Shown here one piece after another: positions 24,463-33,465 of a stretch of DNA of 64,000 bases. This DNA comes from Poriferisodalis sp965116715. GTDB lineage: Bacteria; Actinomycetota; Acidimicrobiia; Acidimicrobiales; Poriferisodalaceae. The notes under the pieces are model-generated. The model saw only the letters and a program-made list of their open reading frames with translations, searched no databases and was not told the DNA's origin. Every line of letters begins with the position of its first letter. Position 1 is the stretch's first letter. The stretch spans positions 186,001 through 250,000 of the forward strand of contig OZ220724.1 in the NCBI GenBank assembly GCA_965116715.1, read 5' to 3'. Made by a program: the position numbers and the translations under genes.

Positions 24463-27117
24463 CTAACCGGTGCTGGCAGGAATATCGCCGTACACCTTGT
24501 TGCGTTCAAACTCAGCGAGGGTGGCGCGGCTCGAGGCGAAGATCGTTGCACCGGCGGACAATGCGACCACCGCGCCCACGCCCGACACGAAGTTCACCTC
24601 TGCTACCCGGGCGATCGACGCGATCCAGCCCGCCGGTCCGAGCGCGATGGCCATGCCCACGCCTCCCACCACCGTGCTCCAGCGATAGCGGCGCCCCTCG
24701 TCGATGCCGAACACTCCGATGGCAGGCAGGACCAGGCCCAGCACCGCCAAGCCCGCCAGCAGCGTCCAGATGCCTAGGCGCGAGCCGTCGCTTTGGTAGC
24801 CGTTGAAGATGACATCGCCCTTGCGCTCCGCCTCCGACAGTTTCGTTTGGAACGTGGTACTCGCCGAACTCTCCGCAGTCTTGGCCTCAATCTCGGCATT
24901 GCGCAGCTCCTCCGCGCGTGCGAGGTTTCCGGCGGCCTCTTCCGCCTTCGCCGCAGCGGACAGTTCTCGGGCCTCGCGGGCCCAGTCCAGCGCCTCGTCC
25001 CTGAGCGCGTCGAGTTCGGCCTGAAGTTCGGGGCCGACGACAGAACCCGTCCTGGTGTCGAAACTCCAGCCCGAGTACGTGCCCATGACCAGCAGCAGCA
25101 CGGCGAACATGCAGCCGACCAATCTGCCCCAACCGATACGAGCAGTGAGCGGACGTCGCGCTGTCATGGGAGCGCTCCAGAGCCAGGAGACTGCGCCTGC
25201 AACCGCGACCATGCCGGCGGCCACGGCGACCCATACCCCGAGACCGGTTGAGTGAAGTGCCGCAGCGCTCGGCGGGTTGGTGAGCAGGAACGCCAGCGAC
25301 AGGCCCAGCGCACCTGAGGCGAACAGCACGGCACCGTGTGGTCCGAACCAAGGCGGAGTCTCGCCGGGTCTCACGAGCATCATGGCAGCCGACCACAGCA
25401 GAGCTGTGGCGAGCGCGGCCATGAAGATGCCGTACCAGGAGCCGCCCGACGGCGACACGCCATTGAAGCTGTTGGACAGGAAGCGAGTCTCGCCAGTGCA
25501 GGCCAACTCCGAGGATTCTTCACTGGTGCCAAGCGGATCGAGCTGGGCGGCGTCCACCCACTCGCCGGCGCACTCCTCGGTGCGCAGGTCGGCGTCATCG
25601 AACCTGGCCCACGCCGAGACCCGACCTGCGTCGACGCTCCACGGCAACAACAGCGCGATCAGCATGATCAGCGCGCCCGCGCCCGCAAAGATGACCGAGA
25701 CTCGCTCGCGGCGCGAGGCCGGAGCGAATTCCTCGGGGGGCGGCTCAGGCTCCTCGGCGAGCATGGAGGCTTTCTGATTGGCCGCAGACTCAGCCGCTTC
25801 CAACAGCTTTTCGGGTGTGCGCCGATTGGACCACGCCTTGCCGATGCGCGAGAGCAGGTTGCTGCTGTCCGCGTCCGTTTGGCTGATCCTGTCGAGCACG
25901 ACTGCCACCAGAAAGAAGGCCAAGCCACCGGAAACGCCGAGGGCAATGTCCTGATTCTGGATGCCTTGGTACAGCAACCGGCCCAAGCCGCCCGCGCCCA
26001 TGATGGCGGCGATGCCAAGCATGGAGATCGACAGCAGCAGCGTCTGGTTGAGGCCGGTCATGATCGCCGGCCGCGCGAGCGGCAGCTGGACATCGAAGAG
26101 CACTCGGCGCTCCGGCGCTCCGTATGCGCGGGCTGCCTCCACGACGTCCTCGGGCACTTGTCTGATGCCGAGATTGGTGAGCCGGATCAGCGGAGGCAGA
26201 GCGAAGGTCATCGTGACCATCGTCGCTGACACGAACCCGATCCCGAAGAAGTAGATGAACGGCAGCATGTACACGAATGAGTGCACCACCTGCATGGCGT
26301 CCAAGACCGGTCTGACCACGGTCCATGCCCCGTCGACCCGGCCACAGAGCACGCCGATCGGGATGCCTACGATCACGCACAAGAGCACCGCGACCGCAAT
26401 GAAGCCGAGCGTACGTGCCGTTTCCACCCAGTATTCGGCCCCCAGCAGGCCGCAGCCGACGAGCGCCGTTGCTGACATAGCGCCCACCATGAAGCCCCGT
26501 ACCAACCAGCCGATGGCGAACACCATCAGGCACACGGTGATCCACGACATCTCCACGAGCCACTGGTCGACGATCAAGTCCAGGAGCCTGGCGAAGGGCC
26601 ACTTGATGACCTGGAGGGTCTGGTCGAGGTTGTTCTCCACCCAGCGCACGGTTTGCTCGCCCCAGTCACCGACCGGGATCGTCCACTGATCGAGGACGGT
26701 GTTCTGGCGCACTTGCGAGACAAGGCCCGAACTGCACTCCAGCAACTCGCCGTCTTCGTCGACGATGGCGTTGACGCATTCGAGCGGTTCGCCCTCTTGG
26801 GAAAACTTGCGCCGACCCGAAGCAATCAGTTCATTCGGCCGGGTCCGATACCACAGCACCGCCAGCAGCCCCAATATCCCGCCGCTGGTGACACCCCATC
26901 TGCGGCTCTTGATGCCGCCGGCCACCATCAGCATGGGAATCGCGAACAGCGCGATCACCACTAGCCACTCGAAGCCAACCTGGAACCAGTCGATGATCAC
27001 ATCGCCGGCCTCAGGACTGGTGACCGTATCGATGAAGCGGTCGATGAAGTGTCCCTGCTGCTCAGTGGCATCGGCCTGCGCGAGCACACTGGCGCCGGTG
27101 TTCGTGAACGCGCTCAC
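24463..27117 (-). CDS. Betaine/proline-type ABC transporter permease (ProW-like) with a long membrane extension
   Basis: An 884-residue inner-membrane permease. Residues ~190-415 form the normal transport domain with several membrane segments and the EAA loop (EDVVEAARAYGAPERRVLFD) that contacts the ATPase. Typical ProW-type permeases are about 300-400 residues; this one has an extra 460-residue C-terminal part with about seven more hydrophobic segments and a charged, coiled-coil-like stretch near residues 680-760 (alternating Ala/Glu/Arg). An N-terminal region of ~150 residues adds a membrane segment. Its GTG start overlaps the stop of the ATPase gene, so translation is coupled. The role of the extension is unknown. 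Confidence 0.87.
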   Translation of the reverse strand: MSAFTNTGASVLAQADATEQQGHFIDRFIDTVTSPEAGDVIIDWFQVGFEWLVVIALFAIPMLMVAGGIKSRRWGVTSGGILGLLAVLWYRTRPNELIASGRRKFSQEGEPLECVNAIVDEDGELLECSSGLVSQVRQNTVLDQWTIPVGDWGEQTVRWVENNLDQTLQVIKWPFARLLDLIVDQWLVEMSWITVCLMVFAIGWLVRGFMVGAMSATALVGCGLLGAEYWVETARTLGFIAVAVLLCVIVGIPIGVLCGRVDGAWTVVRPVLDAMQVVHSFVYMLPFIYFFGIGFVSATMVTMTFALPPLIRLTNLGIRQVPEDVVEAARAYGAPERRVLFDVQLPLARPAIMTGLNQTLLLSISMLGIAAIMGAGGLGRLLYQGIQNQDIALGVSGGLAFFLVAVVLDRISQTDADSSNLLSRIGKAWSNRRTPEKLLEAAESAANQKASMLAEEPEPPPEEFAPASRRERVSVIFAGAGALIMLIALLLPWSVDAGRVSAWARFDDADLRTEECAGEWVDAAQLDPLGTSEESSELACTGETRFLSNSFNGVSPSGGSWYGIFMAALATALLWSAAMMLVRPGETPPWFGPHGAVLFASGALGLSLAFLLTNPPSAAALHSTGLGVWVAVAAGMVAVAGAVSWLWSAPMTARRPLTARIGWGRLVGCMFAVLLLVMGTYSGWSFDTRTGSVVGPELQAELDALRDEALDWAREARELSAAAKAEEAAGNLARAEELRNAEIEAKTAESSASTTFQTKLSEAERKGDVIFNGYQSDGSRLGIWTLLAGLAVLGLVLPAIGVFGIDEGRRYRWSTVVGGVGMAIALGPAGWIASIARVAEVNFVSGVGAVVALSAGATIFASSRATLAEFERNKVYGDIPASTG

Positions 27118-28370
27118 ATGAACACCTCCCGCTCGAAGCCTTCTATGAGCCCCTCGACCCGGCCCATCTCCTCCATGATCAACCGAGGGTCGACGTTGCC
27201 GATGAGCTTGCCGTCGTCGTCGACGACTGCGATGGACAGGCCGCGTCCCGCGGCCGCATACAGCTCATTGAGCGTGGCGTCAGGCCCGCACTTGTCAAAA
27301 TCGGTTCTCAGCGCCTTCTTGAGGTCATTGCTGCCCATGCTGCGAGCCCGCAGGCCGTCGGCAGCCGTCAGCAGCGAGATCGGTTTGCCGGATGAGTCAC
27401 AGCAGAAGCGGCCGGCGATGTCCTGGCAGAGCGTGAGTGCATCGCTGAGCGACATGTCGGCGGGGATCGGCCGGGGCTCGGACATCACCTCGTGCGCCTT
27501 GATGACCCGTCCCTGGTCAACGTCTTGGACGAACTCGGCCACGTAGCCGGTGGCGGGCTCGGTCAGGATTTCCTCGGGTGTGCCGATCTGCACGACGGCA
27601 CCGTCTTTCATGATGCAGACCCGGTCGCCGATGCGCAGCGCTTCGTTGAGATCGTGAGTGATGAACAGGATCGTCTTGTGGACCTCGTTCTGGATCTCCA
27701 TCATCTCGTCCTGCATCTGACGCCGGATGAGCGGGTCGAGCGCGCTGAAGGCTTCGTCCATGAGCAGGATGTCCGGATCGGAGGCCAGCGCTCGCGCCAG
27801 GCCGACGCGCTGCTGCATGCCGCCGGAGAGCTGGGCGGGCCGGTGGTCCGCGAATGCCGCGAGTCCCACCAGCGACAGCGCCCGCATGGACGCGTCATTT
27901 CGGTCGGAGCGTTCGACCTTCTGCACTTTGAGCCCGTAGCCGACGTTGTCGATCACGCTGCGGTGCGGGAACAGGGCGAAATGCTGGAAGACCATGCCCA
28001 TCTTCTCCCGGCGGAATTCCTGCAGGTCGGTGCCGTCGAGCTTCTGCACATCGACGCCGTCCACCAGCACCTCGCCGTGAGTGACGTCGTGCAGCTTGTT
28101 GACCATCCGGATGGCGGTCGACTTGCCTGAGCCGGACAGGCCCATCACCACGAAGATCTCGCCCCGATTCACGGAGAAGTTCACGTCGGTGAGCCCGACG
28201 ACGTGACCCGAGAGCCGTTGGACGTCGTTCTTGGGCACGCCTGAGCGGGCCAGCTCGAATGCACGGCCTCTGGGCTGCGGCCCGAAGATCTTGTAGACCT
28301 CGCTGAGTCGGATGATCTCGTCGCCCTCGGCAGCGCCGTTGGTCGGGCTGTTGGCCGCGTCGTCGCTCAT
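27114..28370 (-). CDS. Betaine/proline-type ABC transporter ATP-binding protein (ProV-like)
   Basis: A 418-residue ATPase that drives the adjacent permease. Walker A is VMGLSGSGKST, the Q-loop region is GMVFQHFALFPHRSV, the signature is LSGGMQQRVGLARAL, and Walker B is ILLMDEAFSALD. A C-terminal part from about residue 275 contains CBS-like elements (VIKAHEVMSEPRPIP, SIAVVDDDGKLIGNVDPRLI), which in this family can sense ionic strength. The ATG is preferred over an in-frame longer start because AGGGGG lies just before it. First gene of the three-gene operon and divergent from the iron-sulfur/NrfD gene across 103 bp. Confidence 0.93.
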   Translation of the reverse strand: MSDDAANSPTNGAAEGDEIIRLSEVYKIFGPQPRGRAFELARSGVPKNDVQRLSGHVVGLTDVNFSVNRGEIFVVMGLSGSGKSTAIRMVNKLHDVTHGEVLVDGVDVQKLDGTDLQEFRREKMGMVFQHFALFPHRSVIDNVGYGLKVQKVERSDRNDASMRALSLVGLAAFADHRPAQLSGGMQQRVGLARALASDPDILLMDEAFSALDPLIRRQMQDEMMEIQNEVHKTILFITHDLNEALRIGDRVCIMKDGAVVQIGTPEEILTEPATGYVAEFVQDVDQGRVIKAHEVMSEPRPIPADMSLSDALTLCQDIAGRFCCDSSGKPISLLTAADGLRARSMGSNDLKKALRTDFDKCGPDATLNELYAAAGRGLSIAVVDDDGKLIGNVDPRLIMEEMGRVEGLIEGFEREVFM

Positions 28371-28473
28371 GCGTCCCCCTGGTGTGTCCCGTGCCACGTT
28401 AGGCGCGCTCCGTGAACCGGTCGGTAACCCGCAAGCGCTGATGGCTCGTGGCGGCCGTGACCTGTGAGAATGT

Positions 28474-29787
28474 ATGGCCGTGACGCGCCTTGGGTTCCTG
28501 CTGGACAGCGGCGCGTGCATCGGCTGCCACGCGTGCACCGTGGCGTGCAAGAGCGAGCACGATGTGCCGCTCGGCGTCAACCGCACGTGGGTCAACTACG
28601 TCGAGACCGGTGAGTTCCCGCAGACGCAGCGGCACTTCGCAGTGATGCGCTGCAACCACTGCGACGATGCACCCTGCATCGCGATCTGCCCGACCGGAGC
28701 GCTGTTCCGGGCGTCCAACGGCGTGGTGGACTTCGACGACTCCCGCTGCATCGGCTGCAAGGGCTGCATGAACGCGTGCCCGTACGACGCGCTGTACATC
28801 TCGCCGGCGACGGGCACGGCGCACAAGTGCAACTTCTGCCAGCACCGCCTCGAGGTCGGACTCGAGCCCTCGTGCGTGTCGGTCTGCCCGACTCGGGCAA
28901 TCACCGTGGTCGATCACGATGACCCGGCGGACCCGGCCGCAGATCGCATCCGCTCCGAGAATCTGCCGGTACGGGCGCCTGAGCGGCGCACCCTGCCGAA
29001 GGTGCACTACGCCGGCACCGTGCCCGAGGCCCTGGACCCGCTGGCTCGACCGGTGGCCGACGACGGGTTGATCTGGGCGGACTGGACCGGCAGCGCCTCC
29101 TGGCCCGCCGCCGCGCCCGCAGCGCCGGCGGCACGCACGGCCTACACGGTGCCGCACGACGAGCCGTGGGGCACAAAGGTGGCCGGCTACATGGTCACGA
29201 AGGGCGTGGCGGCCGGCGTGATGCTGTGGGCCGCTGCCGCTGCGCTGCTGGGCTGGGACGATCGTGCCGCAGTCGCCACGGGCCCCGCCGTGATCGCCTT
29301 GGTGGCGCTGGCGGTGACGGGCGTGCTGCTCATTGCCGACCTGAAGCGGCCTGAGCGTTTCTGGTACCTGTTTGCCAAGGGACGGCTTCGCAGCTGGATC
29401 ACTGCAGGAGCGTGGGTGATCATGATCGACGCAGCGCTGGTGACGCTGTGGGGCATCGCGGGCCTGTGGGGAGGCTCGACTTGGTTTGTGGCGCTGATCG
29501 GCCCGACGGCGGTGTTCTCGGTGCTGACCGCTGCCTACACCGCATTGCTGCTGCGCCAATGCCGCGGCCGGGTGCAGTGGGCAGATCGATCAGCGTCGGC
29601 GCTCATCGGCCGGCTGGTCGCCGAAGCGCTGCTGGCCGGAGGCGTGGTGTGGGCGGCCTTCCTTGCGCTGCGAGCCAACCCGATTGCCTTCATGTGGGCC
29701 CCGGTGGTGGCCGCAGGGGTTCTGGTGTGGCTGTGGTGGCATGACCGGGAGTTCCTGCGTGCAGCACAGGCGGTTCCCCTCTCATGA
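28474..29787 (+). CDS. Four-cluster iron-sulfur protein fused to an NrfD-like membrane anchor
   Basis: A 437-residue electron-transfer subunit for the molybdopterin enzyme encoded next. The first ~150 residues are a PsrB/DmsB-type ferredoxin with four Cys clusters: Cys15-18-21-25 (CIGCHACTVAC), CNHCDDAPCIAIC, CIGCKGCMNAC and CNFC...CVSVC. After a proline/alanine-rich linker, about six hydrophobic segments from residue ~235 form a quinone-side membrane anchor like NrfD/PsrC. These two parts are separate genes in most complexes. Its stop overlaps the next ATG (ATGA), indicating coupled translation. Confidence 0.87.
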   Translation: MAVTRLGFLLDSGACIGCHACTVACKSEHDVPLGVNRTWVNYVETGEFPQTQRHFAVMRCNHCDDAPCIAICPTGALFRASNGVVDFDDSRCIGCKGCMNACPYDALYISPATGTAHKCNFCQHRLEVGLEPSCVSVCPTRAITVVDHDDPADPAADRIRSENLPVRAPERRTLPKVHYAGTVPEALDPLARPVADDGLIWADWTGSASWPAAAPAAPAARTAYTVPHDEPWGTKVAGYMVTKGVAAGVMLWAAAAALLGWDDRAAVATGPAVIALVALAVTGVLLIADLKRPERFWYLFAKGRLRSWITAGAWVIMIDAALVTLWGIAGLWGGSTWFVALIGPTAVFSVLTAAYTALLLRQCRGRVQWADRSASALIGRLVAEALLAGGVVWAAFLALRANPIAFMWAPVVAAGVLVWLWWHDREFLRAAQAVPLS

Positions 29788-32669
29788 ACGAGCCCCCCGT
29801 GAGCGAGCAGGATTCCCCGCCAGGTCCAGCGGTGCAACTCGGTTCCGCCGCTCCACACGACCGATGGCATGACTGGTCGGAGCTGGACGCCGCGGCGTGG
29901 CCGGAACGCGTCGAGCGCAACTACACCCTGGTGCCCACCACCTGCTTCAACTGCGAGGCGGCGTGCGGCCTGGTCGCGTACATCGACCGCGACACCGACG
30001 AGGTCGTTCGTTTCGAAGGCAACCCCGAGCATCCCGCCTCCCGGGGTCGCAACTGCGCCAAGGGTCCTGCCACGATCAACCAGGTTCACGACACCGAGCG
30101 CATCCTGTACCCGCTGCGTCGGACGGGTGAGCGCGGCGGCGGCGGGTGGGAACGTGTCAGCTGGGACGAAGCGCTGACCGAGATCGCTGCGCGCATCCGG
30201 ACGGCCATTGTCGAGGGCCGCCGCGACGAGATCATGTACCACGTCGGCCGGCCGGGCGAAGACGGCTACACCGAGCGTGTGCTCACCGCGTGGGGCATCG
30301 ACGGGCACAACAGCCACACCAACGTCTGCTCCTCCAGCGCCCGGGTCGGGTACGCGACGTGGATGGGCCACGATCGGCCCTCGTCGGACTTCGCCAATGC
30401 CGAGGTGATCTTCCTGATCTCGAGCCACCTCGAGGCTGGGCACTACTTCAACCCGCACGCCCAGCGCATCATCGAGGCCCAGCAGCGGGGAGCGACGGTG
30501 ATCTGCGTCGATCCGAGGCTGTCGAACACGGGCGCCAAGGCCGATCACTGGCTGCCGGCGTGGCCCGGCACCGAACCGGTCCTGCTGCTGAGCCTGGCCC
30601 ACCTGTTGCTGGAAGCCGGCACGTGGGACCGCGCCTTCGTTCACCGCTGGGCGAACTGGCAGACCTACCTGGCCGAGACCCGGCCCGACTTGCCGCCGAC
30701 CTTCGAGTCGGTGGAAGTGGCGCTGCGCGACGCATACGCCGAGTACACCCCGGAGCGAGCTGCAGAGCTGTGCGGGGTGGACGCGGATGAGCTGCGCGAG
30801 ATCGCGCGCGCCATCGGCGGTGCGCTGGGACGCTTCGCATCCCACAACTGGCGCGCCGCCGGCGCGGGCAACCTCGGCGGCTGGCAGACCGCACGATGCC
30901 TGTTCCTGCTCAACGTGCTCACCGGGTCGGTCGGCACCGTGGGGGGCACCACCGGTGCTGGCTGGCACAAGATGAAGCCGGCGCCGCCGCTGCGGCCGCC
31001 GCCGGTGGAGCACTGGAACGAGCTGTCGTGGCCGCGTGAGTACCCGCTCTGCCACCACGAGATGTCGATTTTGCTGCCGCACTTCCTGCGCGAGGGCAGG
31101 GGCAAGCTCGACACGTACTTCACCCGCGTCTACAACCCGGTGTGGACGAACCCCGACGGGTTCAGCTGGCTCGAGACGCTGAGCGACCCCGAACGGGTGG
31201 GCTGTCATGTTGCGCTGACGCCGACGTGGTCGGAGACCGCCTGGTTTGCCGACTACGTGCTGCCGATGGGCGTGGGCTCGGAACGCCATGACCTGGCATC
31301 GTTCGAGACGCATGCAGGCCAGTGGCTGGGCTTCCGCCAGCCGGTGATGCGCCGCTATGCCGAACTGCGGGGGGCCGAGCTCGGCCCCGAGACCCGCACC
31401 CACGAATTCAACCCAGGCGAGGTCTGGGAGGAGAACGAGTTCTGGATCGACCTGTCGTGGCGGATCGATCCCGATGGCTCGCTCGGCATCCGGCAGTGGT
31501 TCCAGAGCCCATCGCGCCCGGGCGAGCCCATCAGCATCGACGAGTACTACGAGGCGATCTTCGCCGACGAGGTGCCGGGCCTGGCCGACGACGCGGCTGC
31601 TGCGGGGCAGACGCCGCTCGAGTTCATGCGCGACCGGGGCGCCTACGCCGTGCGCGGCGATCCCTACGGCCACCACGAGCGGGTCGTGCAGCCGGCGCAG
31701 CTCGCCGGCACGGTGCTGGGCGACGATGCCGTCTACCGGCCGTCGCGTGACACCCTCCGCGGCGCCGCCGCGTCGCTGCCGCCGCTCGGCGACGGCTCAG
31801 TGGCGGTGCAGGTTGCAGGGGCGGCCCGTCAGGGGTTCCCGACGCCCTCGCGCAAGCTGGAGCTGTATTCCACGACGCTGGCCGAATGGGGCTGGCCTGA
31901 GCATGCGACACCCGGCTGGATTCCCAGCCATGTCCACTGGCAGCAGCTCGACCTGGCCGGCAACGAGCGGATCCTGGTGCCGACGTTCCGCATCCCGACG
32001 CTCATCCACACCAGGTCGGCGAACGCCAAGTGGCTGGCGGAGATCAGTCACCGCCATCCGCTGTGGATCCACCCGTCCGATGCCGAGGCGCTCGGCATCG
32101 AGGTGGGCGGCCTCGTGCGCATCAGCACCCGCATCGGCCATTTCGTCATCTCGGCCTGGCGCACCGAGGGCATCCGGCCCGGAGTGGTGGCAGCCTCGCA
32201 CCACATGGGTCGCTGGCGACTGGATTCCGGCGAGCCTTCCGGCGGATCGGCTGGCCGCGCTGACGGCGGCGGACCGAAGTCCTGGGCTGGCGGTCCGGCG
32301 GAGATCGATCGAGACGGCACTACGTGGCGGCTGCGGCGCCGGGGAACGATGGCACCGTTCGCTTCCGACGACCCCGACTCTGAACGGGTGTGGTGGAACG
32401 ACACCGGCGTCCACCAGAACCTCACGTTCTCGGTGCAGCCCGACCCGATCTCGGGCATGCAGTGCTGGCACCAACGGGTGCGGGTGAAACCGGCCGAGCC
32501 CGGCGACAGCTACGGCGATGTCGTGGTCGACACCGCGCTGGCTCGTGAGGCGTACGAGGAATGGCTGGCGATGACGCGACCGGCCCCCGGCCCCGGCGGG
32601 CTGCGTCGCCCGACGTGGCTGGCGCGCCCGATGAAGCCTCGCGCTGAGGTCTACCGGCTCAGCTCCTGA
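29784..32669 (+). CDS. Molybdopterin oxidoreductase catalytic subunit
   Basis: A 961-residue enzyme of the DMSO reductase family. An N-terminal [4Fe-4S] motif uses Cys54, Cys57, Cys61 and Cys91. The stretch HTNVCSSSARVGY aligns with the molybdenum-ligand region of periplasmic nitrate reductases, making Cys182 the likely metal ligand. A molybdopterin dinucleotide-binding domain occupies the C-terminal quarter (LVPTFRIPTLIHTRSANAKW, HPSDAEALGIEVGGLVRIST). No twin-arginine signal is visible, so the catalytic site may face the cytoplasm. Partnering with a fused iron-sulfur/NrfD protein resembles polysulfide, tetrathionate or arsenate-type reductases, but the substrate cannot be assigned. Confidence 0.88.
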   Translation: MNEPPVSEQDSPPGPAVQLGSAAPHDRWHDWSELDAAAWPERVERNYTLVPTTCFNCEAACGLVAYIDRDTDEVVRFEGNPEHPASRGRNCAKGPATINQVHDTERILYPLRRTGERGGGGWERVSWDEALTEIAARIRTAIVEGRRDEIMYHVGRPGEDGYTERVLTAWGIDGHNSHTNVCSSSARVGYATWMGHDRPSSDFANAEVIFLISSHLEAGHYFNPHAQRIIEAQQRGATVICVDPRLSNTGAKADHWLPAWPGTEPVLLLSLAHLLLEAGTWDRAFVHRWANWQTYLAETRPDLPPTFESVEVALRDAYAEYTPERAAELCGVDADELREIARAIGGALGRFASHNWRAAGAGNLGGWQTARCLFLLNVLTGSVGTVGGTTGAGWHKMKPAPPLRPPPVEHWNELSWPREYPLCHHEMSILLPHFLREGRGKLDTYFTRVYNPVWTNPDGFSWLETLSDPERVGCHVALTPTWSETAWFADYVLPMGVGSERHDLASFETHAGQWLGFRQPVMRRYAELRGAELGPETRTHEFNPGEVWEENEFWIDLSWRIDPDGSLGIRQWFQSPSRPGEPISIDEYYEAIFADEVPGLADDAAAAGQTPLEFMRDRGAYAVRGDPYGHHERVVQPAQLAGTVLGDDAVYRPSRDTLRGAAASLPPLGDGSVAVQVAGAARQGFPTPSRKLELYSTTLAEWGWPEHATPGWIPSHVHWQQLDLAGNERILVPTFRIPTLIHTRSANAKWLAEISHRHPLWIHPSDAEALGIEVGGLVRISTRIGHFVISAWRTEGIRPGVVAASHHMGRWRLDSGEPSGGSAGRADGGGPKSWAGGPAEIDRDGTTWRLRRRGTMAPFASDDPDSERVWWNDTGVHQNLTFSVQPDPISGMQCWHQRVRVKPAEPGDSYGDVVVDTALAREAYEEWLAMTRPAPGPGGLRRPTWLARPMKPRAEVYRLSS

Positions 32670-32680
32670 CGGCGGGGGCG

Positions 32681-33433
32681 TCAGCTCGGCTTGTGCGCCT
32701 TGCGGGAGCCTGCCTCCCAGTCCTCCATCTCGGGCGCGTCCGTGATGGTGCCCAGCACGTTCAGCTGCGGGGCTTCGCGCAGCGAACGCTTCAGCTCAGC
32801 AAAGCCCGGGAAGCGCGCCAGCTCGATGACGGCGTTCCACAGCGGCACGGCCTGCTCGTCGGAGGGCACCCGCGAGATCACCGGGCCGAAGAACGACAGG
32901 CCGTCGGGCGGCTCGAACGTGATGATCGGCGTGCCGACGTCTCGTCCGGTGCGGCTCAGGGCGAGCTCTGTCTCGGCTTCGATTTCGGCATCCCACGTCT
33001 CGTCGTCGACCGTTGCAGCGAAGTCCGTCGGCAGACCGGCAGTAGCCAGCGCCTCTGCCGTGTGCTCGGCCGTGCCGATGCGATCCCGCAGGCCCGAGCC
33101 CTTGGGCATCTCCCAGTAGTGCTGGCCCATCGCGTCGTACAGCGGGCCCATGACGTCACGACCCAGTTCGGCTCGCACCTTGGCGGCGACGCGCAGCATC
33201 CGCAGGCCCGCGGTATGGCCCTGCTCGTACCCGGCGGGAAACTCGGTGGCGTAGTCGCGGTCCTTGTTCAGGATGCGCAGCGAGATGAAACGCCAGTCCA
33301 CCGAGTAGCCCGTCTGGGCAACCACCTTCTCGACCCAGCGCGACGTGATCCAGGCAAAGGGGCACACCGGATCCCAGAAGAACTCGAGGTCGGGAGGTGC
33401 CTCAGCGCCTCCGCCTGCCCGTGTAGTACTCAT
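32681..33433 (-). CDS. DsbA-fold protein related to mycothiol-dependent nitroreductase Rv2466c
   Basis: A 250-residue thioredoxin-fold protein. The active-site region is DPVCPFAWITSRWVEKV, aligned with the CPWC motif of mycobacterial Rv2466c; here Cys24 is kept but the second cysteine is Ala27. Other shared parts are LRILNKDRDY, PLYDAMGQHYW, VGTPIITFEPPDGLSFFGPVISRVP and LARFPGFAELKRS. The single-cysteine site suggests a monothiol mechanism or loss of disulfide exchange. A mycothiol partner fits an actinobacterial host. It is divergent from an alpha/beta hydrolase gene. Its real electron donor and substrate are unknown. Confidence 0.82.
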   Translation of the reverse strand: MSTTRAGGGAEAPPDLEFFWDPVCPFAWITSRWVEKVVAQTGYSVDWRFISLRILNKDRDYATEFPAGYEQGHTAGLRMLRVAAKVRAELGRDVMGPLYDAMGQHYWEMPKGSGLRDRIGTAEHTAEALATAGLPTDFAATVDDETWDAEIEAETELALSRTGRDVGTPIITFEPPDGLSFFGPVISRVPSDEQAVPLWNAVIELARFPGFAELKRSLREAPQLNVLGTITDAPEMEDWEAGSRKAHKPS

Positions 33434-33465
33434 GCGCGCATGGCTAGCACATCGGCTCTGTCGAC

